A stretch of DNA of 64,000 nt from Leptospira kanakyensis (GCF_004769235.1 NZ_RQFG01000005.1:186001-250000), one strand, 5' to 3'; positions 45,113-54,937 are shown, numbered from the stretch's first letter. Translations and numbers: made by a program. The notes: a model not told the origin generated them from the letters alone.

Positions 45113-46162
45113 ATGAATGTTAAAAATTTACGTTACCTTGGTTATGCCATTGGAGCCCTACTCCTTATCTTTGTCGCTTTTCGCATCTTCAGTCCTGGAG
45201 AATTAGAAACTAGTGTTGATGAAAACCCAAATGACAAAGCGGAATCATACTTTCGCACACAAAGTGATGGTTTTTCTGTGGATCCATTTTACTTAGAGTC
45301 CGCAAAAACTATTTTTTCAGCGGATGGACAGTTCCTTCGATTTGAAGAAATATTGGCACGCGCCAAATCAGGTGAATTGAATTTAGTTTCAGAACTTTGG
45401 AACTTACGTCGGCAATGCCCAGAAGGTAGCACCCGCGAACAATGCCATGAATACATCAAAGCCTTCCTCCAAAATGAATATGGTGGGGAAGAGGCAAAAC
45501 GACTTGTTACCATGCTTTCCAATTATCTAAAATATGAAGAGGCTATGGTGCATTTGGATCCTTCCAGTAAATCCTACACCAACCAAGAAAGATACGAACA
45601 AATCAAACAACTTCGTAGGAAGTATTTTGCCAAAGAAGATGCAGAACTCATCTTCGGATTAGAAGAAGCCACTGCCGATTTTAGTTTTAATCGAAAAAAT
45701 TTCTTAGATGAAACCAAAAATCTAAAAGCAGAAGAAAGACTTCGTTTGTATGAGGACTATCGTAAAAAATCCTTTGGGACTTTTTACAATGCTGTGGCAG
45801 CGAGAGAACCTTTGTATGATAAGTTTGAAAACGAAATGGATTTAAGACAGATTGAACTTTCTAAGTTATCTGGTTCGGAAAGAGAAAACAAAGAAAAAGA
45901 AGTTAGGATTCGTTATTTTGGCAAAGATGGGAACGACCGAATGGAAAAGGTTTTAAAAGAAATGAAAGAGGAAGAGGAAAAAATTTCCAAACTCCAAGTG
46001 GAAGAAAAAAATCTTTTAAAGAATTATCCCAATCTTTCTGAATCAGAACGAGAAAAGAAATTAATGGATCTAAGAGTCCAAACTTTAGGTAGTAAAGAAT
46101 TGGCAGAGGAATATTCAAGAAGAATGGAATATGAGAAAACACTCAAAAATTCCGGAAATTAA
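45113..46162 (+). CDS. Lipase-specific foldase (Lif/LipB)-like protein
   Basis: A 349-residue protein with an N-terminal membrane helix (about 8-25, LGYAIGALLLIFVAFRIF) and a long helical, highly charged body. The pattern DGQFLRFEEILARAKSGE, the helical NYLKYEEAM, and especially QLRRKYFAKEDAELIFGLEE follow the lipase chaperone fold, in which a membrane-anchored, mostly helical clamp activates the exported lipase. The exact RxxFDY(F/C)L(S/T)A motif is not obvious, so the call rests on overall pattern and its place right after the lipase gene. It overlaps the next gene (lnt) by 32 bp. Confidence 0.7.
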   Translation: MNVKNLRYLGYAIGALLLIFVAFRIFSPGELETSVDENPNDKAESYFRTQSDGFSVDPFYLESAKTIFSADGQFLRFEEILARAKSGELNLVSELWNLRRQCPEGSTREQCHEYIKAFLQNEYGGEEAKRLVTMLSNYLKYEEAMVHLDPSSKSYTNQERYEQIKQLRRKYFAKEDAELIFGLEEATADFSFNRKNFLDETKNLKAEERLRLYEDYRKKSFGTFYNAVAAREPLYDKFENEMDLRQIELSKLSGSERENKEKEVRIRYFGKDGNDRMEKVLKEMKEEEEKISKLQVEEKNLLKNYPNLSESEREKKLMDLRVQTLGSKELAEEYSRRMEYEKTLKNSGN

Positions 46163-47732
46163 ATACCCTCTCCTTTTACTTTTTCCAGTCGCAGGTTTAT
46201 TTGCACTGGCGTTAGAACCCTTCGGATTTGCATCCGCAGGGTTTATTTGTATCTTCCTACTTCTTTACTTCACCAAACAACTAACCATTAAATCCAGTTG
46301 GAAATATACATTCCTTTCGACATTGTTATTTTCCAGTTTAGTAACACTCACAAGTTTTTATTGGATTTGGAATGCGATTCGTAATATCTCTGGCCAGGGT
46401 GTTTTTGTTTCCATAATTCTATTTTTGGTTTATGCACTTTTATCTTTTTATAAGATTGGAATCGTTTTTTTCGGGTCTGTTTTTCTGACAAAACAGAGAA
46501 CCATCAAAAACTCACATTTCTTTTTACTGGTTCTTCCGTCCTTGTTTTTAATTTCGGATTGGATTTGCCCGATGGTTTTTCCTGTGTATTGGGGGGACTT
46601 ATTTCGAAACAATATCCTTTGGCGACAAATGGCGAGGTTTGGAGTTGAGGTATTAGGATTTGTTTCTATTTTCTCTGCTGCCCTTCTCTATCTCATGCTT
46701 TTAAAGTCGGATAAAGGGATCAGACATTATTTTTCTTATCTGATTCCTATCTTTTGTTTTTTCCTAATCAACTTATATTTCCTGGCAGAATCCATTCCCC
46801 AGGGCCCGACAATCCATTTGGCCCTCATTCAGCCAAACACTCCTTATGCGAAAAGAGAAATCCAAGAAAACGAAGTATGGATGACAAAAACCATACAATC
46901 CGTTTATGATATTGGCCAGGAAGCCATTCGTAATGCATCCAAACCAATAGACTTACTCGTATTACCAGAATCTGCCATTCCTTTCCTAGGGACTCTCGAT
47001 TCACAAAATCCCCATACAACGTATAGCAAAAGTTTTGTGGATGTTACTTCAAATTTGGTAAGAACCAGTAATACCCCTCTTGTTTTTAATGAACTTGTTT
47101 GGGACAAAGGAACAAGGAACACACTCACCCTCCTCCATCCCCTCAACCTTTCCTCAGAAAGAAGATACAAACAAGTTCTATTACCTTTTGGAGAGTACTT
47201 ACCGGGTGAAAAACAACTTCCTTGGTTACGAAACATTTTTCCGGAAACGAGCAATCATATTCCAGGAGAATTAACTGATGTTTTAAGTTTCCAAACCAAA
47301 ATGGGGGAAAGGGTTACATTCAGTTCGCTGATTTGTTATGAAATCCTTTATCCTGATTTTCTTCGAAAGATCATAAATCATTCGCCTTCGGAATTTGTTC
47401 TCAATCTCACCAATGATTCCTGGTTTGAGAGTTTAACCGAATCCAAACAACACGCAGGAGCAGGAAGGCTGCGTTCGATTGAATCGGGTAGGCCCGTCGT
47501 CCGAGTTGCTGTCACTGGCATCACCACGGCCTTTGATCCATGGGGAAGAGAGATGATGGGAGAATTACAAACATTCCAAAAGGCCATCGGATACTTAGAT
47601 CTTCCAACAGTGGAGAAAGATAGAACCACTCCCTATATCGAATTCGGCCCAGGTCCTTGGCGAATCATGGTGGTTTTCCTTTTATTTTTTGTTTTTTTCC
47701 ATAAGTCCAGGGCCGATAGTACCATAAAATGA
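46131..47732 (+). CDS. lnt: Apolipoprotein N-acyltransferase
   Basis: Adds the third acyl chain to the N-terminal cysteine of lipoproteins in the inner membrane. The 533-residue protein has about seven N-terminal hydrophobic helices and a nitrilase-type periplasmic domain. Catalytic triad candidates: Glu in LVLPESAIPFL, Lys in PFGEYLPGEKQLPWL, Cys in SSLICYEILYPDF. Other Lnt signatures are NLTNDSWF and GRPVVRVAVTGITTAF. The first ATG lies inside the foldase gene; there is no closer start with a better ribosome site. A link of lnt with lipase and foldase genes may be only positional. Confidence 0.93.
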   Translation: MRKHSKIPEIKYPLLLLFPVAGLFALALEPFGFASAGFICIFLLLYFTKQLTIKSSWKYTFLSTLLFSSLVTLTSFYWIWNAIRNISGQGVFVSIILFLVYALLSFYKIGIVFFGSVFLTKQRTIKNSHFFLLVLPSLFLISDWICPMVFPVYWGDLFRNNILWRQMARFGVEVLGFVSIFSAALLYLMLLKSDKGIRHYFSYLIPIFCFFLINLYFLAESIPQGPTIHLALIQPNTPYAKREIQENEVWMTKTIQSVYDIGQEAIRNASKPIDLLVLPESAIPFLGTLDSQNPHTTYSKSFVDVTSNLVRTSNTPLVFNELVWDKGTRNTLTLLHPLNLSSERRYKQVLLPFGEYLPGEKQLPWLRNIFPETSNHIPGELTDVLSFQTKMGERVTFSSLICYEILYPDFLRKIINHSPSEFVLNLTNDSWFESLTESKQHAGAGRLRSIESGRPVVRVAVTGITTAFDPWGREMMGELQTFQKAIGYLDLPTVEKDRTTPYIEFGPGPWRIMVVFLLFFVFFHKSRADSTIK

Positions 47733-47777
47733 AAAATGAAATTGAAATTTAGGTAAGGGCAGAAAGGCTATTCGAAT

Positions 47778-48074
47778 ATGGAATGGGAAAAAATACTTCG
47801 CGATGCGGTGAAAGAAAACTCTATTAAGGAATTGTATCTCAGAAAGGTACCTTCTTTAAAAACCTGCGAAGATTGGAATAAGGTCGTAGAAGTGGGAACT
47901 GTAGACCACAAAACGAAATATGCTTATTATAAGGGTGGGCTTGTCAAATACGGAGAAAGATTGTTCTTCGTGACCCAAGAACGATTGGATGCAGTCTCTC
48001 CGTTTCGCAAATGGGATTTTAAAAACAAAATCAAAATCACCGATCCAGAACTGACTGTCGGCGAAAAGAAATAA
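47778..48074 (+). CDS. Small conserved-looking protein, unknown function
   Basis: A 98-residue soluble, lysine-rich protein without signal peptide or recognised domain. Its middle (NKVVEVGTVDHKTKYAYYKG, GERLFFVTQERLDAVSPFRKW) looks like a compact beta-rich fold. AAAGG lies about 10 bases before the ATG, and a clear terminator follows, so it is a real gene by context. It follows lnt on the same strand with 45 bp between. Confidence 0.7.
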   Translation: MEWEKILRDAVKENSIKELYLRKVPSLKTCEDWNKVVEVGTVDHKTKYAYYKGGLVKYGERLFFVTQERLDAVSPFRKWDFKNKIKITDPELTVGEKK

Positions 48075-48120
48075 TCTGAAAACTTGGCCTAAACTAAAGT
48101 TTAGTTAGATCATCAGGGCA

Positions 48121-48152
48121 AAAAAAAGACCAACATACGTTGGTCTTTTTTT
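48121..48152. terminator. Bidirectional terminator
   Basis: GACCAAC-ATAC-GTTGGTC flanked by A7 and T7, between the convergent genes ending at 48074 and 48176. It can end transcription from both sides. Confidence 0.92.
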
Positions 48153-48175
48153 ATGTTTAGGGATGTTTGTCTTCC

Positions 48176-50176
48176 CTACCGGTTCAAACGAATGATCATA
48201 TTGAGTTTTTCGGCAATTGTGATCACTTCCATCACCTTTGATTTCTCAATGATGATCCCAGTGGGGCTTACTTCTTCTAATACAAATTTTTTACCTTTAA
48301 TTTGACCCAAAAGTAGTTCCATTACTTGTGAATCTTTGGTTCGGAGAAGAACCGAATCTTCCGTAATGGTAACAATAGGAAGGTTGTTACCCCAATCATC
48401 AAGTAAGAAGAGTAAATTTTGAGCAAGATCTGCCTTCGAAGATTCTCTTAAGAAATGAACAAAGGTTTCTTTGTCATAACCAAGAAGGATCCCCAATTGG
48501 AAACTATCTTTGGTGAGTAAAAAAGTATAAACACGGTCATAATCTTTCAATTCACAGAAAGCTTTTAACAAATGGATTCCATTGAGAGACACTCGATCCG
48601 GGAAGGCAATGATCGAAAAGTCTGGGTTGATGGTGATTCCACCTTTTTCTGTTACCGTCACTAGTGCTTCGTGGTTGAAGTAATGAGCCCCTAGTTCCGA
48701 AAGACTTAGGTTTCTTTGTGGATATTCCACTTCAATGAGACCAAAGAGTTGTAAATAGAAAATAGCAGAAATGATTTCTTTCCGTAGGTCTGCCAAATCT
48801 TCTTCATAAGTTTTAATTTGGAAGGTTGGTGAAAAAACCAAATGGTCACGAATGATATGTGAAAAGATTACGGATGTGTTGATCTTTCCATGCGCCATAA
48901 TGAGTTTTACCGTTTTGTCCAAAATTCCTTTTTCGTAGAACGGAACTTCGGTGGCAGTAAAAACTTCCGCAGGATTCAAACGTCGAGTTCTTGCTTCATT
49001 CACTTCGTGAATCACAAGTTTCATGATTTCGAAGATATCTTTCTTTAGAAACTCATCTGTTTCTTGAACAAGGATTACGTTTTCACCTTTGATATCCACA
49101 TATCCTAAAAGTTTTAGGATCGGAAGGATGAGTTCAATTTGATAAACTTGGCTTTTTTCTGGGAAAATTTCAATGTCAGGAGATAAAAGTTCTGTTTCCG
49201 TTCTTTTATGGTCTGCTTGTTTGATTTTTCCTGATTTTGCAAGGTTCAAACCTTTACGTGAAATATAAGAAATCAGTTTTTTTACGTTTAAGAAAAAATC
49301 CAAACCATTGGCCGAAATTTTCTCCTGACGAACGCGAGTTCCTTTTTTTACCGGAGGTAAAATCGGAGAGAACTGTAGATGATCCAAAATTTCTTTTGGA
49401 ATGACAATCACTCGAATGAATTTGTCTTCTACGTAATATAAATCACGAACTAAATAAAGAGATGTTAAAAGTGGAATGGTTTGTTCAAACCGTCCACGAT
49501 TGACTGTGATGTAATTACGGATGGTATCCGCTTCGATCACACCACCATGGATATAAATTTGGTGTAGAACATCTTTATCAAAATCAGAAAGACCTTCGAT
49601 TAATTTTTGAAGGAATTCCGTATCTAAAGCGTTCTTTAAAAATGTTTCAATGTGTTCGCCTTTTTTGGCACCAACTGCTTCTTTCCATTCTTCAGGAAGT
49701 TCAGCAAGAGTGGCTTTGTGTAAGGCCTTCTCTGTAGAGAACTTAAATTTCTCACCCTTAGGATTTGTTTCTACCTTGATGAGTCTTAAATATTCGTCAT
49801 AAGTATGGTATTTATCTAAATTGTTAGTAAGACGTTCACGGTTTTTTCTTTGGTATAAAAGATAATATTTTCTAAGAACGTTCAGTTCCATTTCCACGTT
49901 GATAGGCGGAATGTTGACCTTTCTCGAAATTTCTCCGAGAGTCATGACCCCTTTGTTCTTCAATATGGATGTCAGAATGTTGACTTGGAGGGGGGTGAAC
50001 TTTTCCAGAACCCCTTTTAGGTAAAATTCGTTCTGGAAAATCTCCATGAGGCCCAAAATGGTCGATTTTTTGTCCTTTCCCGGGATCTTTTGGATGTTCC
50101 AAAGGCTGGCGATTTTTTTGATCTCGTTCAGATCGAGTTTTTCTAACTCTTGGTACAGGACAGTTTCTTGGCTCAT
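48176..50176 (-). CDS. Large protein with XPB/helicase-C3-like C-terminal domain, no helicase motor
   Basis: A 666-residue soluble protein of repeated winged-helix-like segments (for example [40 protein letters not shown]). The C-terminal part, about residues 520-660 ([36 protein letters not shown], [20 protein letters not shown]), resembles the helicase conserved C-terminal domain 3 family seen in XPB-related proteins. No Walker A or DEAD/DEAH motif is visible, so it cannot be a helicase itself. It may bind nucleic acid. It is divergent from the UbiB-like gene across the 50200-50282 structure. Confidence 0.65.
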   Translation of the reverse strand: MSQETVLYQELEKLDLNEIKKIASLWNIQKIPGKDKKSTILGLMEIFQNEFYLKGVLEKFTPLQVNILTSILKNKGVMTLGEISRKVNIPPINVEMELNVLRKYYLLYQRKNRERLTNNLDKYHTYDEYLRLIKVETNPKGEKFKFSTEKALHKATLAELPEEWKEAVGAKKGEHIETFLKNALDTEFLQKLIEGLSDFDKDVLHQIYIHGGVIEADTIRNYITVNRGRFEQTIPLLTSLYLVRDLYYVEDKFIRVIVIPKEILDHLQFSPILPPVKKGTRVRQEKISANGLDFFLNVKKLISYISRKGLNLAKSGKIKQADHKRTETELLSPDIEIFPEKSQVYQIELILPILKLLGYVDIKGENVILVQETDEFLKKDIFEIMKLVIHEVNEARTRRLNPAEVFTATEVPFYEKGILDKTVKLIMAHGKINTSVIFSHIIRDHLVFSPTFQIKTYEEDLADLRKEIISAIFYLQLFGLIEVEYPQRNLSLSELGAHYFNHEALVTVTEKGGITINPDFSIIAFPDRVSLNGIHLLKAFCELKDYDRVYTFLLTKDSFQLGILLGYDKETFVHFLRESSKADLAQNLLFLLDDWGNNLPIVTITEDSVLLRTKDSQVMELLLGQIKGKKFVLEEVSPTGIIIEKSKVMEVITIAEKLNMIIRLNR

Positions 50177-50199
50177 GGGTGTGATTTGATAAGTTTTTG

Positions 50200-50282
50200 T
50201 TTGAGACCTAATCCTGCAACTCTATTTCAATTGCAGGAGCGAAGGGGATTTTCTCGTTTCCAATCCCGATTTAGGTCTCAAA
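50200..50282. other. Palindromic three-way-junction element in a divergent intergenic region
   Basis: Outer stem TTTGAGACCTAA (50200-50211) pairs perfectly with TTAGGTCTCAAA (50271-50282). Inside lie two perfect hairpins: TCCTGCAA (50212-50219) with TTGCAGGA (50231-50238), and GGGATT (50245-50250) with AATCCC (50262-50267). The layout is the same on both strands. The right end is 9 bases from the UbiB-like start codon. It could be a structured 5' leader, a regulatory cruciform, or a small palindromic mobile remnant. Confidence 0.6.
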
Positions 50283-50291
50283 TTAGGGCGT

Positions 50292-51590
50292 ATGGATTCC
50301 CTTTCTGAAATTGTTTCTTTTGGTTGGCAATCAAGCCTTCGCGTCGCCCATTCCAGTTTTGTATTCACAACCAAAGCATTCGGGATTCTCGCCCAGCTGG
50401 CAAAGGGAGAACCAAACCACAGAGAAATTGCCATCACCTTAAGGGATGCCTTTTCCAACCTGGGTGCCACGTATATCAAACTCGGTCAATTCATAGCAAG
50501 TGCTCCGTCTATTTTTCCCAAAGAGTATGTCGAAGAGATGCAAGCCTGTTTGGACTCAGTCCGACCAGTAGCCTACCGAGACATTCGTTCCTCCGTCGAA
50601 CGGGAATTGGGTGGGAAACTCGAAACCCTATTCCATAGTTTTGAAGAAACTCCCCTTGCCTCCGCATCCATAGCCCAAGTCCACGCCGCAGTCACAAAAG
50701 AAGGTCTCGATGTAGTAGTCAAAGTCCAAAGGCCGGATGTCCACCTAACTTTAAAAACCGACATGCAGATTTTAGGAATTTTAACCAAAATCTTAGCCGT
50801 CATTGCGCCTGAATTTAAAAAATCAGGACTTACGGCTATGTTTGAAGAATTTCAAATTTCTATCTTACAAGAAATTGATTTCATCCAAGAAGCAAAAAAC
50901 ATCGAAGAGTTTGAAGAATATCTTTTGCGTGTTAAAGAATCCAGAGCGAGAGTCCCAAGAGTTTACCATACGTTATCTTCCAAAAAAGTTTTAACCATGG
51001 AAAGATTTTATGGAGTTCCCATCACTGATGAAGCGGGGCTTCGTAAATTTACAAACAACCCAAGAAAGGTCTTAAGTGACGCTTTGGAAATTTGGTTTTC
51101 CTCTTTATCCAACCAAGGATTTTTTCATGCCGATGTTCATGCAGGAAATCTAATGATTCTAAAAGATGGAACCATCGGTTTTATCGATTTTGGAATTGTG
51201 GGAAGGATCTCTCCTCGAATTTGGAAAGGACTTATGTTATTCACACAAGGCATTGGGATCGGTGAACCTACATTAGTTGCACAAGGTCTAGTAGAAATGG
51301 ATTCAACAGATAGTGGAGTAAACCCTGCCATTTTAGCCAAAGAATTAGATTCTGTTTTTAATGAATTAGAATCAGTCTATGTTCATTTGACTGACAATGA
51401 GATGTTTGACGAATCTAGGGTAAATCGAATCATGTACGACATGAAGGAAATTGCCGAAAAAAATGGACTCAAAATTCCAAGAGAATTTGCCCTTCTTATG
51501 AAACAAATGTTATACTTTGATCGGTATGTAAAGTCAATGGCACCAGAAATCAATTTATTCCGCGATTCACAGAAGTTTGCCATCTCATAA
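50292..51590 (+). CDS. UbiB/ABC1 (AarF) family atypical kinase
   Basis: A 432-residue member of the protein-kinase-like UbiB family, linked to quinone and lipid metabolism. Hallmarks: KLGQFIASAPSIFPKEYVEE (the KxGQ motif), ASIAQVHAA (the Ala-rich loop replacing the Gly loop), VVVKVQRPDV (ATP-site Lys), FFHADVHAGNLMI (catalytic loop) and IGFIDFGIVGR (DFG). Classical members have C-terminal membrane helices; this one lacks an obvious pair. AGGG is 3 bases before the ATG, rather close. It is followed after 4 bp by feoA, an unusual but probable operon. Confidence 0.9.
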   Translation: MDSLSEIVSFGWQSSLRVAHSSFVFTTKAFGILAQLAKGEPNHREIAITLRDAFSNLGATYIKLGQFIASAPSIFPKEYVEEMQACLDSVRPVAYRDIRSSVERELGGKLETLFHSFEETPLASASIAQVHAAVTKEGLDVVVKVQRPDVHLTLKTDMQILGILTKILAVIAPEFKKSGLTAMFEEFQISILQEIDFIQEAKNIEEFEEYLLRVKESRARVPRVYHTLSSKKVLTMERFYGVPITDEAGLRKFTNNPRKVLSDALEIWFSSLSNQGFFHADVHAGNLMILKDGTIGFIDFGIVGRISPRIWKGLMLFTQGIGIGEPTLVAQGLVEMDSTDSGVNPAILAKELDSVFNELESVYVHLTDNEMFDESRVNRIMYDMKEIAEKNGLKIPREFALLMKQMLYFDRYVKSMAPEINLFRDSQKFAIS

Positions 51591-51594
51591 TCCA

Positions 51595-51834
51595 ATGACT
51601 ATACAAGATTTAAAAATTGGTGAAAAAGCGGAAATTGTTTCTTTAGATTCAGGCAAACTCACAAGACCTATGTTAACTGAACTTTTGGAACTTGGATTTT
51701 TCCCAGGGGCCGAAATTACACTCAAAGATAAATCTTCTCTTCTTGGGAAGATGGTTTGTGTTTTAAGTGGAACCACTATTGCTCTAAGGATTGGAGATGG
51801 GAACGCCATCCAAGTCAAAATCAAATCAACATGA
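51595..51834 (+). CDS. feoA: Ferrous iron transport protein A
   Basis: A 79-residue SH3-like FeoA domain: TIQDLKIGEKAEIVSLDSGK, LTELLELGFFPGAEITLKDK, VLSGTTIALRIGDGNAIQVK. FeoA is a small cytosolic partner of FeoB. I use the ATG at 51595, five bases after the upstream stop codon; the open frame begins six codons earlier with a TTG. Its stop overlaps the feoB start (ATGA). Confidence 0.92.
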   Translation: MTIQDLKIGEKAEIVSLDSGKLTRPMLTELLELGFFPGAEITLKDKSSLLGKMVCVLSGTTIALRIGDGNAIQVKIKST

Positions 51835-53900
51835 AAGACAAAAGAATTTTTTTAGTTGGAAATCCCAATTGTGGGAAATCAACCCTCTTCAACCAACTCA
51901 CTGGACTCAAACAAAAAACAGGAAATTTTAGCGGAGTTACCGTAGAAAAAAGAGAAGGTATCTTTAGTGCCAATGGTTCCGAATGGATCATCACCGACTT
52001 ACCAGGAACATACGGCCTTGGTGGAGTTGCCGAAGACAAAAAAATTGCCTATGAAGTATTACTTTCAAGAAAACCAGAAGAACAAGTTATTTATGTTTTG
52101 GATGCCTTAAACTTTGAAAGAGGACTTCAATTTTTATTACAAATCATTGATATGGGTGTTCCCACACTCGTGGTTCTTACCATGAAAGATGTCCTCGAGA
52201 AAAAAAGAATTCAATTGGATTTGGATAAACTAAAAAAACAGATTGGACTCCAATTCATTTTAGTGAATGCAAAATCAGGAGAGGGAGTTGAAACTTTAAA
52301 AGAAACGATCACAAAACCAAATCAATTTCAAAAACGCGCCCGCCTCTGGACTTGGGGAACCAAAGAAGAAACATTTTTAAAAACAGCAAAACAAAAACTA
52401 GGGATCGATTCTAACGAAGCAGAATTCTTTTTATCACAATCTCTCAAATACCTAAACGAAGACCCTCATTTCAGTGAGGAACGTTATTACCTAAAGTTTC
52501 CTGAAGAAACAAAGAACTGGTTACGATCACAAGTTGTGGGGAAAGGTTATTCCTTCTATTACCAAGAAGAAATGATCTATCGTTCCTTTTTTATTAAAAA
52601 AGTTTTGGCCGATGCCATTACTTATCCAAAATCCATTCCCGGAAGTTGGGAAGAAAAGTTGGATCGGGTTTTATTACATCCGATTCTTGGTTTTGTTTGT
52701 TTTTTTCTTTTGATGGGACTTCTTTTTCAAAGTTTATTTAGTTTTGCAGAAATTCCCATGGATCTAATTGAACTCGGAATCACAAACTTACAATCGATTG
52801 TGGAACCGTATCTTGGCGAAGGACTTATCAAGTCTTTGGTGGCGGAAGGAATCATTGGCGGTGTCGGAAGTGTGATTGTTTTTATACCACAGATTGCACT
52901 GTTATTTTTATTCATTGGGATTCTAGAAGAATCCGGATATTTAGCACGTGCTAGTTTTTTAATGGATCGGGTGATGGGGAAATTTGGTTTATCAGGAAAA
53001 TCTTTTATCCCTCTGCTTTCTTCTGCCGCTTGTGCCGTTCCTGCCATCCTCGGAACAAGAACCATCGAAAACAAATCAGACCGTTTTACAACGATTATGG
53101 TTTCACCTCTTGTGATGTGTTCGGCAAGATATCCTGTTTACATTTTGATAGTGGGAACTGTTTTTAGTTTTCCACCCGTTTTTGGAATTTTTAATGTCCA
53201 AGGTTTTGTTTTGTTTTCTATGTTTTTTCTGGGAATGGTTGCAAGTTTTGGATTTGCCTATGTATTCCGCAAAACAGTCTTTAAAGAAGATTCTTCTTAC
53301 TTTGTGATGGAACTCCCCAGATACAATCTCCCCTCTTTAAAAAGTTTGTTTCATACTGTTTTCGGAAAGGTAAAATCGTTTTTATCCACTGCAGGCCAAG
53401 TTATTTTATATATTTCTGTTCTCCTTTGGTTTCTCAGCCATTTCCCCGCAGAATATAAAAATAACGAATGGGAAACTAGTCCCATTGAATCTTCTTATAT
53501 TGGAAGGATAGGAAAAGTGATGGAACCAGCCATCGAACCACTTGGATTTGATTGGAAAATTGGAATTTCCATTTTAACATCTTTTGCAGCACGTGAAGTG
53601 ATGGTTTCCACCTTAGCAGTGCTATATGGCTCAGAGGAAAACGAAGAAGGCGAATCTTTACGTTCCACACTACGCACAGAAAAAAGGGCCGATGGATCGC
53701 TCGTTTGGACTCCCCTTTCCGGATTATCTTTACTCGTATTTTTTGCCTTTGCCAGCCAATGTATGTCCACTTTGGCTGTAACTAAAAAAGAAACGGGCAC
53801 TCTTCTTTGGCCCGTGGTTCAGTTTTTATATATGACAATCCTTGCCTTTACCGCTTCCTTTCTGATTTTCCAATTGGGAAAGATTTTAGGATTTGTTTAA
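51831..53900 (+). CDS. feoB: Ferrous iron transporter B
   Basis: A 689-residue inner-membrane Fe2+ transporter. The N-terminal G domain has G1 GNPNCGKS (10-17), G3 DLPGTYGL (from 56) and G4 as TMKD (usually NMxD). Two gate regions with the helices around VGSVIVFIPQIALLFLFIGI and ARASFLMDRVMGKFGLSGKS carry SSAACAVPAILGTR, with the conserved cysteine used in Fe2+ transport, and a second gate LTSFAAREVMVSTLAVLYG. The ATG at 51831 overlaps the feoA stop by 4 bp. No feoC is present. Iron control by a Fur box was not found. Confidence 0.95.
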   Translation: MKDKRIFLVGNPNCGKSTLFNQLTGLKQKTGNFSGVTVEKREGIFSANGSEWIITDLPGTYGLGGVAEDKKIAYEVLLSRKPEEQVIYVLDALNFERGLQFLLQIIDMGVPTLVVLTMKDVLEKKRIQLDLDKLKKQIGLQFILVNAKSGEGVETLKETITKPNQFQKRARLWTWGTKEETFLKTAKQKLGIDSNEAEFFLSQSLKYLNEDPHFSEERYYLKFPEETKNWLRSQVVGKGYSFYYQEEMIYRSFFIKKVLADAITYPKSIPGSWEEKLDRVLLHPILGFVCFFLLMGLLFQSLFSFAEIPMDLIELGITNLQSIVEPYLGEGLIKSLVAEGIIGGVGSVIVFIPQIALLFLFIGILEESGYLARASFLMDRVMGKFGLSGKSFIPLLSSAACAVPAILGTRTIENKSDRFTTIMVSPLVMCSARYPVYILIVGTVFSFPPVFGIFNVQGFVLFSMFFLGMVASFGFAYVFRKTVFKEDSSYFVMELPRYNLPSLKSLFHTVFGKVKSFLSTAGQVILYISVLLWFLSHFPAEYKNNEWETSPIESSYIGRIGKVMEPAIEPLGFDWKIGISILTSFAAREVMVSTLAVLYGSEENEEGESLRSTLRTEKRADGSLVWTPLSGLSLLVFFAFASQCMSTLAVTKKETGTLLWPVVQFLYMTILAFTASFLIFQLGKILGFV

Positions 53901-53930
53901 ACTGCCGACAATGAATCCAAGAGGTTACAC

Positions 53931-54920
53931 TTGGATTTTCATATTGGAAAAAAAACTCTTACGAGAAAGTCGGCACCCTATTTGGTGGCAGAAATTGGTC
54001 TGAACCACAATGCCGATCTTGAAATTGGGAAAAGAACCATCGCCAAAGCCAAAGAATCGGGAGCGCACGCGGTCAAATTCCAAACTTATCGGACAGAAGA
54101 ATTCATAGACAACACAAATCCCGATGTCAAATTTCTTTATGATATTTTTAAACAATATGAATTAACCGAAACTCATCACAAGGAATTCCAAAAAACAGCT
54201 CTGGATTTGGGACTCGATTTTTTTTCCACACCTCTTTGTGATTCCGCAGTAGATCTGTTATGTGGACTGAATGTTCCTGTTTTAAAAATTGCATCCGGTG
54301 ATATTGTTAATTTACCTTTACTAAATAAAGCCATCCAATCAGGAAAACCAATCATTGTTTCTACTGGGGCCGCCTTACCAGAAGAAGTCACAAGAGCCAT
54401 TTCTTTATTTAAAAAAACTGGGGCAGAAGTATGCCTTCTCCATTGTGTTTCGATGTATCCCACTCCGTTAAACAAAGTAAATTTACAATCCATTCCTTTT
54501 TATTTGGATACAACGGACTATGTTGTCGGCTTTAGTGATCATTCAGATGGGACTTTGGCTTCGTCCGTTGCCTGTGGTTTGGGTGCTGTTGTTTTTGAAA
54601 AACATTTTACCTTGGATCGCCATTTAGAAGGCCCAGATCATGGAATCTCGATGGATCCAGTTATGTTTACAAGACTTGCGGAAGACTTAAAACTTAGTTT
54701 TGAAATGGGTGGAGTGTATGGGAAAAATACACATCCAGAAGAAACTGGGGGTTGGTTTTACGGCAGAAGGTCATTGTACAAAAAAGGAAATTCCGTTCTT
54801 AGTTTAAGACCGGCATTACATACAAAAGATAAAAATGTTTTGGATTCTTGGGAGTTGGAACGAGTGGGTGATCCTTCTCGTTTGCAAGAAGGACCCATCC
54901 GCCTGGCACCTAAGTTTTAG
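53931..54920 (+). CDS. NeuB-family nonulosonic acid (sialic-acid-like) synthase
   Basis: Condenses phosphoenolpyruvate with an N-acetyl-hexosamine derivative to a nine-carbon sugar. The 329-residue protein has YLVAEIGLNHNADLEIGKRT, AVKFQTYRTEEF, FFSTPLCDSAVDLL, LKIASGDIVNLPLL, CVSMYPTPLNKVNLQSIP, FSDHSDGT, FEKHFTLDRHLEGPDHGISM and a short C-terminal SAF-like part (RRSLYKKGNSVLSLRPALHT). The substrate (neuraminic, legionaminic or pseudaminic type) is not readable. TTG start at 53931 is supported by GAGG six bases upstream; no in-frame ATG is nearby. It stands alone, without other sugar genes. Confidence 0.9.
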   Translation: MDFHIGKKTLTRKSAPYLVAEIGLNHNADLEIGKRTIAKAKESGAHAVKFQTYRTEEFIDNTNPDVKFLYDIFKQYELTETHHKEFQKTALDLGLDFFSTPLCDSAVDLLCGLNVPVLKIASGDIVNLPLLNKAIQSGKPIIVSTGAALPEEVTRAISLFKKTGAEVCLLHCVSMYPTPLNKVNLQSIPFYLDTTDYVVGFSDHSDGTLASSVACGLGAVVFEKHFTLDRHLEGPDHGISMDPVMFTRLAEDLKLSFEMGGVYGKNTHPEETGGWFYGRRSLYKKGNSVLSLRPALHTKDKNVLDSWELERVGDPSRLQEGPIRLAPKF

Positions 54921-54928
54921 TAGGTGCC
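54905..54928. terminator. Hairpin at the end of the NeuB-like gene
   Basis: GGCACCTA-AGTTTTAG-TAGGTGCC includes the stop codon; it lies between the convergent NeuB-like and VKOR genes. There is no T run on either side, so termination would be weak. Confidence 0.45.
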
Positions 54929-54937
54929 AAAATCAAA

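Noticed and set aside
45113..46162. Possible generic coiled-coil protein instead of lipase foldase
   Set aside because: The membrane anchor, RRKYFAKEDAELIFG pattern and place behind the lipase fit a foldase better, though not proven.
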